Of a stretch of 64,000 nucleotides of DNA, positions 43,575 through 52,303 are shown piece after piece (position 1 is the first letter of the stretch; every line of letters begins with the position of its first letter). The notes below the pieces were generated by a model. It was not told the DNA's origin. It saw only the letters and a list, made by a program, of their open reading frames with translations, and searched no databases. This DNA comes from Sporosarcina sp. FSL K6-2383. GTDB taxonomy: Bacteria > Bacillota > Bacilli > Bacillales_A > Planococcaceae. The DNA lies in assembly GCF_038618305.1 (NCBI RefSeq), contig NZ_CP152017.1:62001-126000 (forward strand), written 5' to 3'. The position numbers and the translations under genes are program-made.

Positions 43575-44108
43575 TTACTTAAAACGAAATGGTTCATACT
43601 CCTTGACGATGAATGATCCATCCTTCACTTCAATAATGAGTACTTCTTTCCCATACTCAATTGCCCTATTTTCATATCCTACTGCCCTTTTCGATAAAAT
43701 ACCACTTACCGTCTCGATGACAATTTCACCGAAGCCATCTACCGGAACAGGGACAATCACTTTAGCAACCTGCCCCTCCAACGACTCATCTGTATAAGCA
43801 AGTGATACCTCAGCCGACCTTATAGGAAGAAGTACAAAAATATACAACAAGAAATCGAGTACAGCCGCGATAACTAACGCGATTACGATAATGATTCCAC
43901 TGTTCAAGGCTGTAACAAGCTCCAGTATATAACCACCAGCTGCGGCAAGTGTTATGAACGCAAGTATAATTGCTGGATCTAACAATGGACTTGCCTCACC
44001 AATACCTTCTGTCATATCACTGAAAAAGATGTACAGCACCGTCGCAAGGCCCGCAACGATCAATACAACCAAATATACTTGCACAATCGGCATCCCAAAC
44101 AGTTCCAT
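43575..44108 (-). CDS. yuaF: NfeD-family membrane protein (YuaF)
   Basis: 177 residues with three membrane helices (about 8-28, 46-66, 72-95), then a C-terminal OB-fold (SLEGQVAKVIVPVPVDGFGEIVIE), the NfeD2 arrangement. It is the known operon partner of flotillin and helps in microdomain assembly. The ATG follows GGAGGTGAT. The upstream sequence has a near-consensus sigma-W promoter. Confidence 0.92.
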   Translation of the reverse strand: MELFGMPIVQVYLVVLIVAGLATVLYIFFSDMTEGIGEASPLLDPAIILAFITLAAAGGYILELVTALNSGIIIVIALVIAAVLDFLLYIFVLLPIRSAEVSLAYTDESLEGQVAKVIVPVPVDGFGEIVIETVSGILSKRAVGYENRAIEYGKEVLIIEVKDGSFIVKEYEPFRFK

Positions 44109-44146
44109 TCCATCACCTCCACTTCCACTTTTTTGCCTTACTATTA

Positions 44147-44174
44147 TATACGGACAGTTTTGTAATAAGTTTCA
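44147..44174 (-). promoter_or_regulatory. Sigma-W promoter of yuaF-floT
   Basis: On the minus strand TGAAAC (44169-44174) and CGTATA (44147-44152) are exactly 16 bp apart, matching the sigma-W consensus TGAAAC-n16-CGTA. The same regulon controls yuaFG in Bacillus. The gap from here to 44498 otherwise holds a TTACATTTATGTAA dyad (about 44393-44406) and no gene. Confidence 0.88.
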
Positions 44175-44498
44175 ATTTGCTAATAAATTAATTTTTTCAT
44201 TCCAATTCGTGATGCTGACTATGCTACTAGTGATTGTTTGCCTTGTTCTTTAGAGGTAAATTGCTAATGGCACTTGACTGGGGCACTGTACACTTTGTTA
44301 ATCTTTTTGAATAAGGGCACGCTAAAGAAGTACATTTAAATTACCGAATTATTACTTTTCAAAAGCGCAACCCTGTTTCTGTAAAAGTTTTGTTACATTT
44401 ATGTAAATGTCGTCGAATTTTGTCCCAATCCTAAATAGTATTTGCTATGATAGGAAGGTTCATTAATATATTTCCGGAAACGGATGGAGGCATAACTG

Positions 44499-45119
44499 AT
44501 GTTAAAACCACGTAAAACCGATCCTTTTTTCACAGCACTGTTAACAATTGCAGAAAATGTGCAAGAAGCGGTCCATTATGCAGACAACTTTAAAGTAGTC
44601 ACTGTCGCTGACTTGAAAGAAGTAAGCATTAAGCTCAAGAATTATGAGACAGAAGGTGACACACTTATTCACGAGCTCATTTCAAAGCTCAATAAATCGT
44701 TCATGACACCAATTGAACGGGAAGACATTTTACAGTTGGCTATTAAGATGGACGATGTCCTCGATGGCATCGAGCATTTTGCAGCCCATCTTGAAATGTT
44801 CTCTCTTACCGAAATTGACGAGTATGTGCAAAAATTCATGGAAAATATCGTGAAAAGTACTGATGAAATTGTAAAAGCTATGCAATTACTTGCAAGAAAA
44901 AAACTGGAAGCGATGCGTGACCACGCCGTGCTTATCAAAGAGTATGAACGGATTTGCGACGAAGTATTTCGTACCTCCATCAAACAGCTTTTTATTAATG
45001 AAAAAGACCCAATTCGCATAATCCAGTTCAAAGACATTTACGAACAACTTGAAGATATTGCGGATTACTGCCAAGACGTTGCCAATACAATTGAAACAAT
45101 CATTATGCGCAACGCGTAA
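44499..45119 (+). CDS. ykaA: PhoU-like DUF47 protein, Pit accessory protein
   Basis: 206 residues, all helical, DUF47/PhoU-like. Metal-binding-like motifs are EGDTLIHELISKLNKSFMTPIEREDI and MDDVLDGIEHFAAHLEM, then YEQLEDIADYCQDVANTIETI. Such proteins sit on the cytoplasmic face and control Pit transporters. It starts 11 bp upstream of pit in one operon, as in Bacillus ykaA-pit. An ATGGAGG-type site precedes the start. Confidence 0.9.
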   Translation: MLKPRKTDPFFTALLTIAENVQEAVHYADNFKVVTVADLKEVSIKLKNYETEGDTLIHELISKLNKSFMTPIEREDILQLAIKMDDVLDGIEHFAAHLEMFSLTEIDEYVQKFMENIVKSTDEIVKAMQLLARKKLEAMRDHAVLIKEYERICDEVFRTSIKQLFINEKDPIRIIQFKDIYEQLEDIADYCQDVANTIETIIMRNA

Positions 45120-45130
45120 GGGGGAGAACT

Positions 45131-46129
45131 ATGGATACAATTCTTTTCCTCACGATACTGGTCGTTGTTTTTGCGCTCGCTTTTGATTTCATCAACGGAT
45201 TTCATGATACAGCAAACGCCATTGCGACATCCGTTTCCACACGTGCATTAAAACCGAGGACCGCTATTTTTATGGCAGCTATTATGAACTTTGTCGGTGC
45301 ACTCACATTTACCGGCGTAGCAAAAACCATTTCCAAAGATATCGTCGATCCATTCGTTCTGACAAATGGTTCGCTCATTATCTTGGCAGCTCTTACATCC
45401 GCAATCGCTTGGAATTTGATTACATGGTATTTCGGAATTCCATCCAGCTCATCACATGCACTAATCGGATCTATCGCTGGAGCAGCTATTTCTGCAGCTG
45501 GATTCGGTATTTTAAATTACGAAGGCTTTTTGAAAATATTACAGGCGCTTCTCATTTCCCCGTTCCTCGCGCTTGCAGTCGGCTTCCTCATGATGTCGTT
45601 GTTCAAGGTTTTATTTAAAAACAGGAATTTGTTTAAAGCAAATACACGATTTCGCTATCTACAGATCGGAACGGCTGCACTGCAAGCCTTCACGCACGGT
45701 ACGAACGATGCACAAAAAGCAATGGGGATTATAACAATGGCGCTTATCTCAGCTAATTTACAGACTGGGGACGATATTCAGCTTTGGGTCCGTATTGCCG
45801 CAGCAACTGCGATGGGGCTCGGAACGGCAATCGGTGGGTATAAAATTATCAAGACTGTCGGCAGTAAGATTACGAAGATTCGTCCTGTGAATGGAGCGGC
45901 AGCTGACTTATCATCTGCTATGATTATTTTCGGAGCGACACTTATCCACTTACCTGTTAGTACAACCCATGTTATTTCTTCAGCAATCATGGGATCAGGG
46001 GCGGCTCAACGAGTTAAAGGCGTTAACTGGGGCGTTGCTAAAAAAATTGTTATGACATGGATCATTACATTGCCAATTTCAGCAACACTTGCTGCGATTG
46101 TCTATCAGGTTCTTAATTTGTTTTTTTAA
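45131..46129 (+). CDS. pit: Low-affinity inorganic phosphate transporter
   Basis: 332 residues, PiT family. Two inverted signature repeats are visible: FDFINGFHDTANAIATSVSTRAL near the N-terminus and FTHGTNDAQKAMGIITMAL in the second half, with GDxx-type helices between. About ten membrane segments. It takes up phosphate with a proton or as a metal complex. The GGGGGAG site follows the DUF47 stop. There is no terminator of note after it; the csp promoter starts within 15 bp. Confidence 0.95.
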   Translation: MDTILFLTILVVVFALAFDFINGFHDTANAIATSVSTRALKPRTAIFMAAIMNFVGALTFTGVAKTISKDIVDPFVLTNGSLIILAALTSAIAWNLITWYFGIPSSSSHALIGSIAGAAISAAGFGILNYEGFLKILQALLISPFLALAVGFLMMSLFKVLFKNRNLFKANTRFRYLQIGTAALQAFTHGTNDAQKAMGIITMALISANLQTGDDIQLWVRIAAATAMGLGTAIGGYKIIKTVGSKITKIRPVNGAAADLSSAMIIFGATLIHLPVSTTHVISSAIMGSGAAQRVKGVNWGVAKKIVMTWIITLPISATLAAIVYQVLNLFF

Positions 46130-46143
46130 ATTGATCATTTCAC

Positions 46144-46172
46144 TTGCATTCCCATTTAGGCTCTGCTATGAT
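46144..46172 (+). promoter_or_regulatory. Promoter of the cold-shock gene with a ~105-nt leader
   Basis: TTGCAT (46144-46149) and TATGAT (46167-46172) are 17 bp apart. Transcription should start near 46180, leaving a leader of about 105 nt before the ATG at 46288. Long structured leaders are common in cold-shock mRNAs. Confidence 0.7.
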
Positions 46173-46287
46173 AAAGAAGAATTATTTTTGTTCGGCGCGA
46201 TGGTCTCGAATACATCTTGACCGCTTCAAGACTTGAGCAAGGATAGTAACACAATGTATGCACATAGCATACGAGGAGGAAACAAAC

Positions 46288-46488
46288 ATGGAACAAGGTA
46301 AAGTAAAATGGTTTAACGCAGAAAAAGGTTTTGGCTTCATCGAACGTGAAGATGGCGACGACGTATTCGTACACTTCTCAGCTATTCAAGGAGAAGGCTT
46401 CAAGTCTCTTGAAGAAGGCCAAGATGTAACGTTTGAAATCGAGCAAGGCCAACGTGGTCTTCAAGCTACAAACGTTAACAAAAACTAA
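46288..46488 (+). CDS. csp: Cold-shock protein (CspA/CspB family)
   Basis: 66 residues, one OB-fold. RNP-1 KGFGFIE and RNP-2 VFVHFSAI are intact, with KWFNAEKGF at the N-terminus. It binds single-stranded nucleic acid as an RNA chaperone. The ATG at 46288 follows CGAGGAGG; the frame is open 10 codons further up but that start lacks a ribosome binding site. It is monocistronic with its own promoter and terminator. Confidence 0.95.
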   Translation: MEQGKVKWFNAEKGFGFIEREDGDDVFVHFSAIQGEGFKSLEEGQDVTFEIEQGQRGLQATNVNKN

Positions 46489-46506
46489 TTTTAATTAACC
46501 ATTCAA

Positions 46507-46536
46507 AACCCAGTCCTTTCGAGGATTGGGTTTTTT
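46507..46536 (+). terminator. Terminator of the cold-shock gene
   Basis: AACCCAGTCCT pairs with AGGATTGGGTT around TTCG and is followed by TTTT. Confidence 0.93.
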
Positions 46537-46558
46537 CTTTGTATAGACAGTTTTTCTT

Positions 46559-47000
46559 TGCCATGACAGTTTGACTAATCTCCATTACAGTTTCCACTTG
46601 CCATGACAGTTCGACCAACCCCCATCACAGTTTCCACTTTTGCCATGACAGTTTGACTAATCTCCATTACAGTTTCCACTTGCCATGACAGTTTGACCAA
46701 CCCCATCACAGTTTCCACTTTTGCCATGACAGTTCGGCTAATCTCCATTACAGTTTCCACTTTTGCCGTGACAGTTTGACTAATCTCCATTACAGTTTCC
46801 ACTTGCCGTGACAGTTCGGCTAATCCCCATTACAGTTTCTACTTTCGCCGTGACAGTTTGACTAATCTCCATTACAGTTTCCACTTGCCATGACAGTTCG
46901 ACCACCCCCCATTACAGTTTCCACTTTTGCCGTGACAGTTCGGCTAATCCCCATTACAGTTTCTACTCTCGCCATAACAGTTCAACTAATCCCCTTAATT
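46559..47000. repeat. Intergenic tandem array of 40-42-bp units made of two ~20-bp half-units
   Basis: About eleven degenerate units fill the gap between the cold-shock terminator and the MMPL promoter. Each unit has a CCATGACAGTT half and a CCATTACAGTT half, each followed by 8-10 variable bases. On the minus strand the half-unit is AACTGTnATGG plus 8-10 bases, with spacing 21/19 or 21/21. It is thus the same core and rhythm as the array at 2777-3104. There is no gene inside; repeat-encoded open frames have no ribosome binding site. Confidence 0.9.
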
Positions 47001-47013
47001 GCTCCCCCTAGAA

Positions 47014-47042
47014 AAGACATCCCCAACATTTTCCGTTATGAT
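47014..47042 (+). promoter_or_regulatory. Candidate promoter of the MMPL gene
   Basis: AAGACA (47014-47019) and TATGAT (47037-47042) lie 17 bp apart, directly after the repeat array and about 42 bp before the start codon. The -35 is weak. Confidence 0.45.
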
Positions 47043-47083
47043 AGAATTATAGAGTTAACCTACATACTGAAAGGATGAATTAT

Positions 47084-49231
47084 ATGCGCACACTCGCGCG
47101 ATTTGTAACAAGCGCCCACAAATATATTATCTTTACATGGATTGCCATCTTCATTGTGATGACTATTTTTGCGATTAGGCTTCCAGGGCTGCTCGAAGGA
47201 GACGGTTTCGAAATGGACGGCGAACATGCCGATGTGATTGATATCGTATCCAGTACATTTGATATGCCAGCAGAGACGATGTTTGTCGTCTTCGATCATA
47301 TTTCGGATGATAAAATTCAAACGACGCTTCAGAACATCGAAAAACTCAATCTAACGTCAGCAATCGCTTCACCGTTAGACGATGACACGCAGTACACAGA
47401 AGACGTTTCTTACGCACTGCTCCACTTCGATAATCAAGCCGAAAATAAAGCTGACAGCGTGACAGCTATTCGTGAGGCGATTGGCGATGAAAAAGGAATC
47501 ACACTGACAGGTGCTTCGGCAATTTCAAAAGATATCAATACAGCTAGTCAGCGTGACTTAATGACAGCCGAAGCCATTGGTTTGCCGATTGCGATTATCG
47601 TCCTACTCTTCGCCTTCGGGACAGTCGTTGCTTCATTCGTCCCACTTATTATCGGGATTGTCACCGTCGTAACATCATTCGGCGTGCTAACGATTCTTGG
47701 TAGTCAAATGGATCTATCTATTTTTGTGTTAAATATTATCCCGATGCTCGGGCTTGCACTCAGTATCGATTTTGCTTTGCTCTTCATTAGTCGCTACCGT
47801 GAAGAACGTAAAAAAAGCGATTTGCTGGAGGCCATTTCTACAACCATCCGTACAGCAGGACGCTCCATTATCTTTTCGGCGTTTTGTGTCTTCATCGGAC
47901 TAGGTGCCATGCTGATTATTCGGGTTGCTATTTTCCAAAATATCGCCCTGGGCGGCATGATTGTTGTCGGAATGGCTGTTCTTAGCTCCGTGACTCTGCT
48001 ACCGTCTGTGCTCATTGTACTCGGTGACCGTATTGACAAATGGCAATTACTTAAACCTAAAACGAATGGCTCGGATAATTGGCGTACATTTGCACACCGC
48101 GTTATTAAACGACCCGTGACGATTACAATTATAGCCTTTATCCTACTCGGGATCGCAATGATTCCTGTAAAAAATATGGAGCTGACGATTCCAGGGATTG
48201 ATGCGCTTCCCAAGTCATACGATACGCGTCAAGCTTTTGAATTAATGGATGACACATTCGGTCTAGGTGAGCAATCATCCGTCTATGTTATTGCTGAACG
48301 CGCTAACGGCTGGGAGGATACAGCTGGCCTTCAAGCGATGAAAGCACTTGAAGAACAATTGGAAAAGGATTCACTTGTCGATAAAGTAACAACCGTTTTC
48401 ACCGCAAGTGACATCAGTTCAGTCGAACAATGGGAACAAGCCATGCTAGTGCCAGAAATGGCCGCCGGACTCTCTTCCCTTGTTGAAACATTCGTCAAGG
48501 ACAAACAGCTAATGATTCCCGTAACACTTGGTGCAACAGGGGATTCCGACGCAGCCCAACAGTGGGCACGTGATTGGTCTGAGAAAGAAACGGCATGGAA
48601 TCTATCCATTGGTGGACAACCAAAGTTCAATCAGGAAATTTTCGATGAAATATGGGATAAAATCGTCTATGCGCTCATCATCATTGTCGTTTCAACATTC
48701 TTTATCTTAATGATTGCTTTCCGATCGATCTTAATTCCGTTAAAAGCCATTTTGATGAATATCATCGGGCTTGCTGCAACGTTCGGGATTCTCGTCTATA
48801 TTTTCCAATATGGGCATTTCGGGATTGAAACCGGAACAATCGCACTCATCATTCCTGTTCTCGTCTTCAGCCTCGTCTTTGGGCTGAGCATGGACTATGA
48901 AGTGTTCCTCATTTCACGAATGCAGGAGGAGTATGCGAATTCATTCGACAATGATCGTGCAACCGTTGAAGGGCTTGCGACGACAAGCAAGATTATCACG
49001 TCCGCTGCACTTATTATGATTGTATTGACAGGTGCATTTGCCTTTACAGACGTCCTACCAGTGAAGCAAATAGGAGTCGGTATCGCCATTGCAGTTGCGA
49101 TCGACGCAACGATTATCCGCCTTCTTCTTGTGCCAAGCTTGATGAAATTATTTGGTAAGTGGAACTGGTGGTTGCCATTTGGAAAAGGATTGTACCGCTC
49201 AGATAATCGACGATTTGAAAAAAGGAAATAA
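47084..49231 (+). CDS. MMPL-family RND exporter (YdfJ-like)
   Basis: 715 residues from the ATG at 47084 (AAAGGA eight bases upstream; ATG 47075 abuts the site). Twelve predicted helices fall in two repeats of one helix, an extracellular loop, then five helices. Signature MMPL segments are GLALSIDFALLFISRYREE and its second-half mirror FGLSMDYEVFLISRMQEEY, each carrying the Asp used for proton relay. It exports lipids or amphiphiles, or gives drug resistance in relatives; the substrate here is unknown. Flanked by the second repeat array and a bidirectional terminator. Confidence 0.88.
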   Translation: MRTLARFVTSAHKYIIFTWIAIFIVMTIFAIRLPGLLEGDGFEMDGEHADVIDIVSSTFDMPAETMFVVFDHISDDKIQTTLQNIEKLNLTSAIASPLDDDTQYTEDVSYALLHFDNQAENKADSVTAIREAIGDEKGITLTGASAISKDINTASQRDLMTAEAIGLPIAIIVLLFAFGTVVASFVPLIIGIVTVVTSFGVLTILGSQMDLSIFVLNIIPMLGLALSIDFALLFISRYREERKKSDLLEAISTTIRTAGRSIIFSAFCVFIGLGAMLIIRVAIFQNIALGGMIVVGMAVLSSVTLLPSVLIVLGDRIDKWQLLKPKTNGSDNWRTFAHRVIKRPVTITIIAFILLGIAMIPVKNMELTIPGIDALPKSYDTRQAFELMDDTFGLGEQSSVYVIAERANGWEDTAGLQAMKALEEQLEKDSLVDKVTTVFTASDISSVEQWEQAMLVPEMAAGLSSLVETFVKDKQLMIPVTLGATGDSDAAQQWARDWSEKETAWNLSIGGQPKFNQEIFDEIWDKIVYALIIIVVSTFFILMIAFRSILIPLKAILMNIIGLAATFGILVYIFQYGHFGIETGTIALIIPVLVFSLVFGLSMDYEVFLISRMQEEYANSFDNDRATVEGLATTSKIITSAALIMIVLTGAFAFTDVLPVKQIGVGIAIAVAIDATIIRLLLVPSLMKLFGKWNWWLPFGKGLYRSDNRRFEKRK

Positions 49232-49246
49232 CTCCACAAGGACAAC

Positions 49247-49291
49247 AAAAAATGGTTTCGCATTCCACGTAGGGATGCGAAACCATTTTTT
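49247..49291. terminator. Bidirectional terminator between the MMPL gene and the minus-strand pair
   Basis: AAATGGTTTCGCAT pairs with ATGCGAAACCATTT, flanked by A and T runs, between two convergent stop codons. Confidence 0.92.
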
Positions 49292-49424
49292 ATAAAATTA
49301 ATTCAATAACTGACTCCATACTATTTGCATCCTTTTTAAACGTTGCCTGCATCGCAAAGTAAATCGCGATAATCCCGACAATTATAAACAGGACCATCCC
49401 AATAGCTAGACGCTTGCCCTTCAC
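49290..49424 (-). CDS. Small single-helix membrane protein (44 aa)
   Basis: A GTG at 49424 overlaps the upstream stop (GTGA) and is eight bases after GGAGGGGG. The product is MKGKRLAIG, one membrane helix (MVLFIIVGIIAIYFAM), then a short polar tail (KKDANSMESVIELIL). It is translationally coupled to the 156-residue hypothetical gene. The longer frame starting at 49532 lies inside that gene and is not used. Function unknown. Confidence 0.65.
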   Translation of the reverse strand: MKGKRLAIGMVLFIIVGIIAIYFAMQATFKKDANSMESVIELIL

Positions 49425-49891
49425 TCGGAATCCCCCTCCACCTGTTTGAACTGCTCTTCCTTCAAATAAGCAACGGCTTCTACATAATCGCCAAAGCTGT
49501 CCTCCAAGTTCAAACCATGATATAAATTCCAAGCACCTAACTCTTCCATCAACACTAACTTTTCTCCAGCCGCATTCGCCCAGTGCTGTTCAACTGCCTG
49601 TTCTTCACTTTCTCCTTGCGACAATGCCACGATAGAATCCGCAATTGTTTTGCGTAATTCCTCTTCTGATGCTTCACGAATATTGACCAAACCGCGTTCA
49701 TCCGCTTCATAGCCTGCAATACCCGCTACATAGACAAAGCCATTGCCATTTGGATGCAAATGCTGAACGACAACCGTCTTGTCATACAAGCTATCCTCAT
49801 AATGATAGTTAACCCGCTTCATAGACACATCTTTTCGTGTTAGTTCCGGGTAAGATTCAATAATTGCTTGCTTCTGTTCAAATGTCAGCAT
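49421..49891 (-). CDS. Hypothetical cytoplasmic protein (156 aa)
   Basis: Not recognised. Acidic soluble protein beginning MLTFEQKQAIIESYPELTRK, with a beta-type middle (TVVVQHLHPNGNGFVYVAGI) and a helical C-terminal half ending in a Glu-rich tail. No signal peptide, membrane segment or catalytic motif is visible. It is coupled by a 4-bp overlap to a small membrane protein, suggesting that the two act together at the membrane. The ribosome binding site is weak. Confidence 0.7.
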   Translation of the reverse strand: MLTFEQKQAIIESYPELTRKDVSMKRVNYHYEDSLYDKTVVVQHLHPNGNGFVYVAGIAGYEADERGLVNIREASEEELRKTIADSIVALSQGESEEQAVEQHWANAAGEKLVLMEELGAWNLYHGLNLEDSFGDYVEAVAYLKEEQFKQVEGDSE

Positions 49892-49982
49892 ATCCGTTCA
49901 CTCTTTTCCACTCTAATTTCGTTTAAGTATACCATTATTCTTATTTGAATTCAGCAGGGGTCTAGGCATAATTGATTCACAA

Positions 49983-50081
49983 TTAGCGCGTCTTCCATTC
50001 AGTAAAAATGATAATCAACACAACAACTGCAATAGCAACAATATAAAACCAGCCTGGCACACTGCCCATTCCACCAAACAT
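49983..50081 (-). CDS. Tiny membrane protein (32 aa) coupled to rlmA
   Basis: The ATG shares one base with the rlmA stop (TGATG) and is eight bases after GAGGAG. The product MFGGMGSVPG is followed by one membrane helix (WFYIVAIAVVVLIIIF) and TEWKTR. It is too short for most annotation pipelines, but the ribosome binding site, coupling and helix argue for a real peptide. Confidence 0.6.
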   Translation of the reverse strand: MFGGMGSVPGWFYIVAIAVVVLIIIFTEWKTR

Positions 50082-50944
50082 CAACCTGTCTCCTCTCTGT
50101 TCACACCAAATATAAGAGTAAAATCAATCGTAATTTCTGGAATAGCCGTCTGCAATGCCTCTTCAATCTTGTCCGCACTCGCTCCCCATGTGAGTGGCGT
50201 CATTTGAATAAGCGGTGCAAGAAGTCCATCTGCTAATGGGAAAGTGTAGATAACCCTTTCTGTGCTAATCTCGTCAAAATGCTCCGCCACTCGCGCCACT
50301 GGATCCGCGTCGTCTTTTTGCTCTTTATCCTCATAAAAAATAGCTCTCAGCTCCTTTAAATAACCACTTTCCGGTACCGCTTTGACAAACAAGCCACCTG
50401 GTTTTAATAAACGAGTAAACTCCGCATAGTTTGCAGGCGATAAAATATTTAAAATCGTATCGAATTGGTCGTCTTGAAATGGGCAATTCGCAAGATCCGC
50501 CACACTCCATATCAAACCTGGATACTCTTTAGCAGCAGCCGTGATGCCCTCTTTCGCCAGATCAATCCCGACACCTGTCACTTCACCGGTGAGCCGTTCA
50601 ACAACCGTTGACAAATGGGAGCCTTCCCCACAACCTGCGTCAAGAATAATTGCATGTCCTTGGCCTTCAATCGTCTTAATAACGGCATCCAAAACCCCAT
50701 CAAAAAAACCACTAGTCATCACTGTTTTCCTTGCCCCAAACAACGACTGGTCATACTTTGTCATATGTGCTTGTGGCGCCAAATTCACATACCCATTTTT
50801 CGATAAATCAAAGGAGTGGTTATGCGTACAAACAAGCCGTGACATATCCAGCATCGCCATCTCCGCTAAACATATCGGGCATCTAAATAAGTCCGCATTG
50901 CGATCCATCACCTGTGCATTGATCATTTTTTTCGATAAAGTCAT
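50081..50944 (-). CDS. rlmA: 23S rRNA (guanine-N1) methyltransferase, RlmA-like
   Basis: 287 residues from the ATG at 50944 (GGAG ten bases upstream). An N-terminal zinc finger, FRCPICLAEM then LVCTHNHSFD, is the RlmA hallmark, followed by the KNGYVNLAPQ loop. A Rossmann methyltransferase comes next (ILDAGCGEGSHLS, VGIDLAKEGI, ILNILSPANYAEF and LLKPGGLFVKAVPE). RlmA methylates G745 or G748 in 23S rRNA helix 35, affecting macrolide response. It is followed by a coupled 32-residue membrane peptide. Confidence 0.88.
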   Translation of the reverse strand: MTLSKKMINAQVMDRNADLFRCPICLAEMAMLDMSRLVCTHNHSFDLSKNGYVNLAPQAHMTKYDQSLFGARKTVMTSGFFDGVLDAVIKTIEGQGHAIILDAGCGEGSHLSTVVERLTGEVTGVGIDLAKEGITAAAKEYPGLIWSVADLANCPFQDDQFDTILNILSPANYAEFTRLLKPGGLFVKAVPESGYLKELRAIFYEDKEQKDDADPVARVAEHFDEISTERVIYTFPLADGLLAPLIQMTPLTWGASADKIEEALQTAIPEITIDFTLIFGVNREETG

Positions 50945-51139
50945 ACTATCCAAACTCCGATCATCTGTTGTTCTACCAGTATACCGTTTTTTGGCGGGGA
51001 CTGGAAATGCGGATAGCGATTATCACCGTCTTGTTACACTTTATCACCGCCATGGATCAAGCAATTATTTCCAACAATAGTGTTCTCACTGTATTCAACG
51101 TATATAAGCGGGTTACAATAGCAAATAGGAGGCGATTCC

Positions 51140-52267
51140 ATGAAACGATTATTCTTTTTCATCCTATTCATTGCTGCACTGTATCTCGCAAAACCACTTT
51201 GGGAAGAGCCGGTCTCACGCTACGTCGATATTTCCTTCCTTGAACCTGTCGATGAAAAAATGGCTTCCCTTTTAAATAAAGAATCAGTCGATACCGCTAT
51301 TCGTTATATTGCCGACGGTGCTGACAAAGCCGTCTTTTTCCTCACTTCGAAATCAGCTGAGGTACAAGAAACGGTCTCTGAAGCTAAAAAACCAGTATTA
51401 GAGAAACCAGTGAAAACACAACTTTCCATTCATAACATCGAGCTAGGCAGTACTGAAAAACAGGTAACTGCTGAGCTTGGTAAACCTAAAAATCGTTCCA
51501 TGAACGAATATGGCTCTGAATGGTTGACGTATCACAACGGCTACCAAAACTTTGTTATGGTGTCATTCGATGAACAGAAAAAAGTGAACGCTATCTACAC
51601 AAATGATGATCTCATTTCATCGACTTCTGATATCAAATACGGCTCTTCAAAAACAGCTGTACGCGAAACATTTGGCGAGCCTATTAAAGAAATCCGTAAA
51701 GGCTTGAATATCTTCGTATTGCAGGAAAGCGAGGGCTTCGACGTTTTTCAATCCGAAGATGCCTATACTTATGTTTTTTATGATTTACATCAACAAAGTA
51801 AAGTGACCGCTATCCAACTGATTGCTACTACATTAGAACAGAAAAAAACCGGCATTTATGCCGGCGGTGATGCACAATTACAAGAGGGCTTTGAGCAACA
51901 GCTATTCGATTTAACGAATGCTGCACGCGTCCGCCACGGATACTCCATTCTACAATGGGAGGGCAACGTTGCAGAGACGGCGCGCAATCATAGTGGCGAC
52001 ATGGCCGACAACGACTATTTTAGCCATCAAAATAAACAAGGTAAATCCCCCTTCGATCGAATGGACGACGACAACGTGACCTACCGCAGTGCCGGTGAAA
52101 ATTTAGCCTACGGTCAGTCCAGTAGTATATTCGCACACGAGGGCCTGATGAACTCCGAAGGCCATCGTGAAAATATTCTATTAGATACTTACAGCCATCT
52201 CGGTACAGGTGTTGCTTTTAACGAAAAGTTCCAGCCGTACTATACAGAGAATTTTTTGTTGAAGTGA
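51140..52267 (+). CDS. ylbC: CAP-domain secreted/membrane-anchored protein (YlbC-like)
   Basis: 375 residues. An N-terminal membrane helix (FFFILFIAALYLAKPLW) precedes a linker, then the CAP-associated domain (about 95-235: ELGSTEKQVTAELGKPKNRS and YGSSKTAVRETFGEP, a duplicated unit) and the C-terminal CAP/SCP domain (FDLTNAARVRHGYSILQW, NHSGDMADNDYFSH, AGENLAYG, EGHRENIL), with the usual His/Glu/His/Glu site. This matches Bacillus YlbC. The ATG has an AGGAGGC site. The exact role is unknown; CAP proteins are often in spore or envelope layers. Confidence 0.9.
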   Translation: MKRLFFFILFIAALYLAKPLWEEPVSRYVDISFLEPVDEKMASLLNKESVDTAIRYIADGADKAVFFLTSKSAEVQETVSEAKKPVLEKPVKTQLSIHNIELGSTEKQVTAELGKPKNRSMNEYGSEWLTYHNGYQNFVMVSFDEQKKVNAIYTNDDLISSTSDIKYGSSKTAVRETFGEPIKEIRKGLNIFVLQESEGFDVFQSEDAYTYVFYDLHQQSKVTAIQLIATTLEQKKTGIYAGGDAQLQEGFEQQLFDLTNAARVRHGYSILQWEGNVAETARNHSGDMADNDYFSHQNKQGKSPFDRMDDDNVTYRSAGENLAYGQSSSIFAHEGLMNSEGHRENILLDTYSHLGTGVAFNEKFQPYYTENFLLK

Positions 52268-52303
52268 TTTTATTGAAGTTGCCAGGAAAGCTCCGAGTGC
52301 CTA

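Noticed and set aside
46575..46802. Open frame through the second array (METVMEISQTV repeats)
   Set aside because: Same artefact of a repeat with period near 21/42; no start signal and no conserved protein.
46559..47000. CRISPR array
   Set aside because: Both halves of each unit repeat; there are no spacers and no cas genes.
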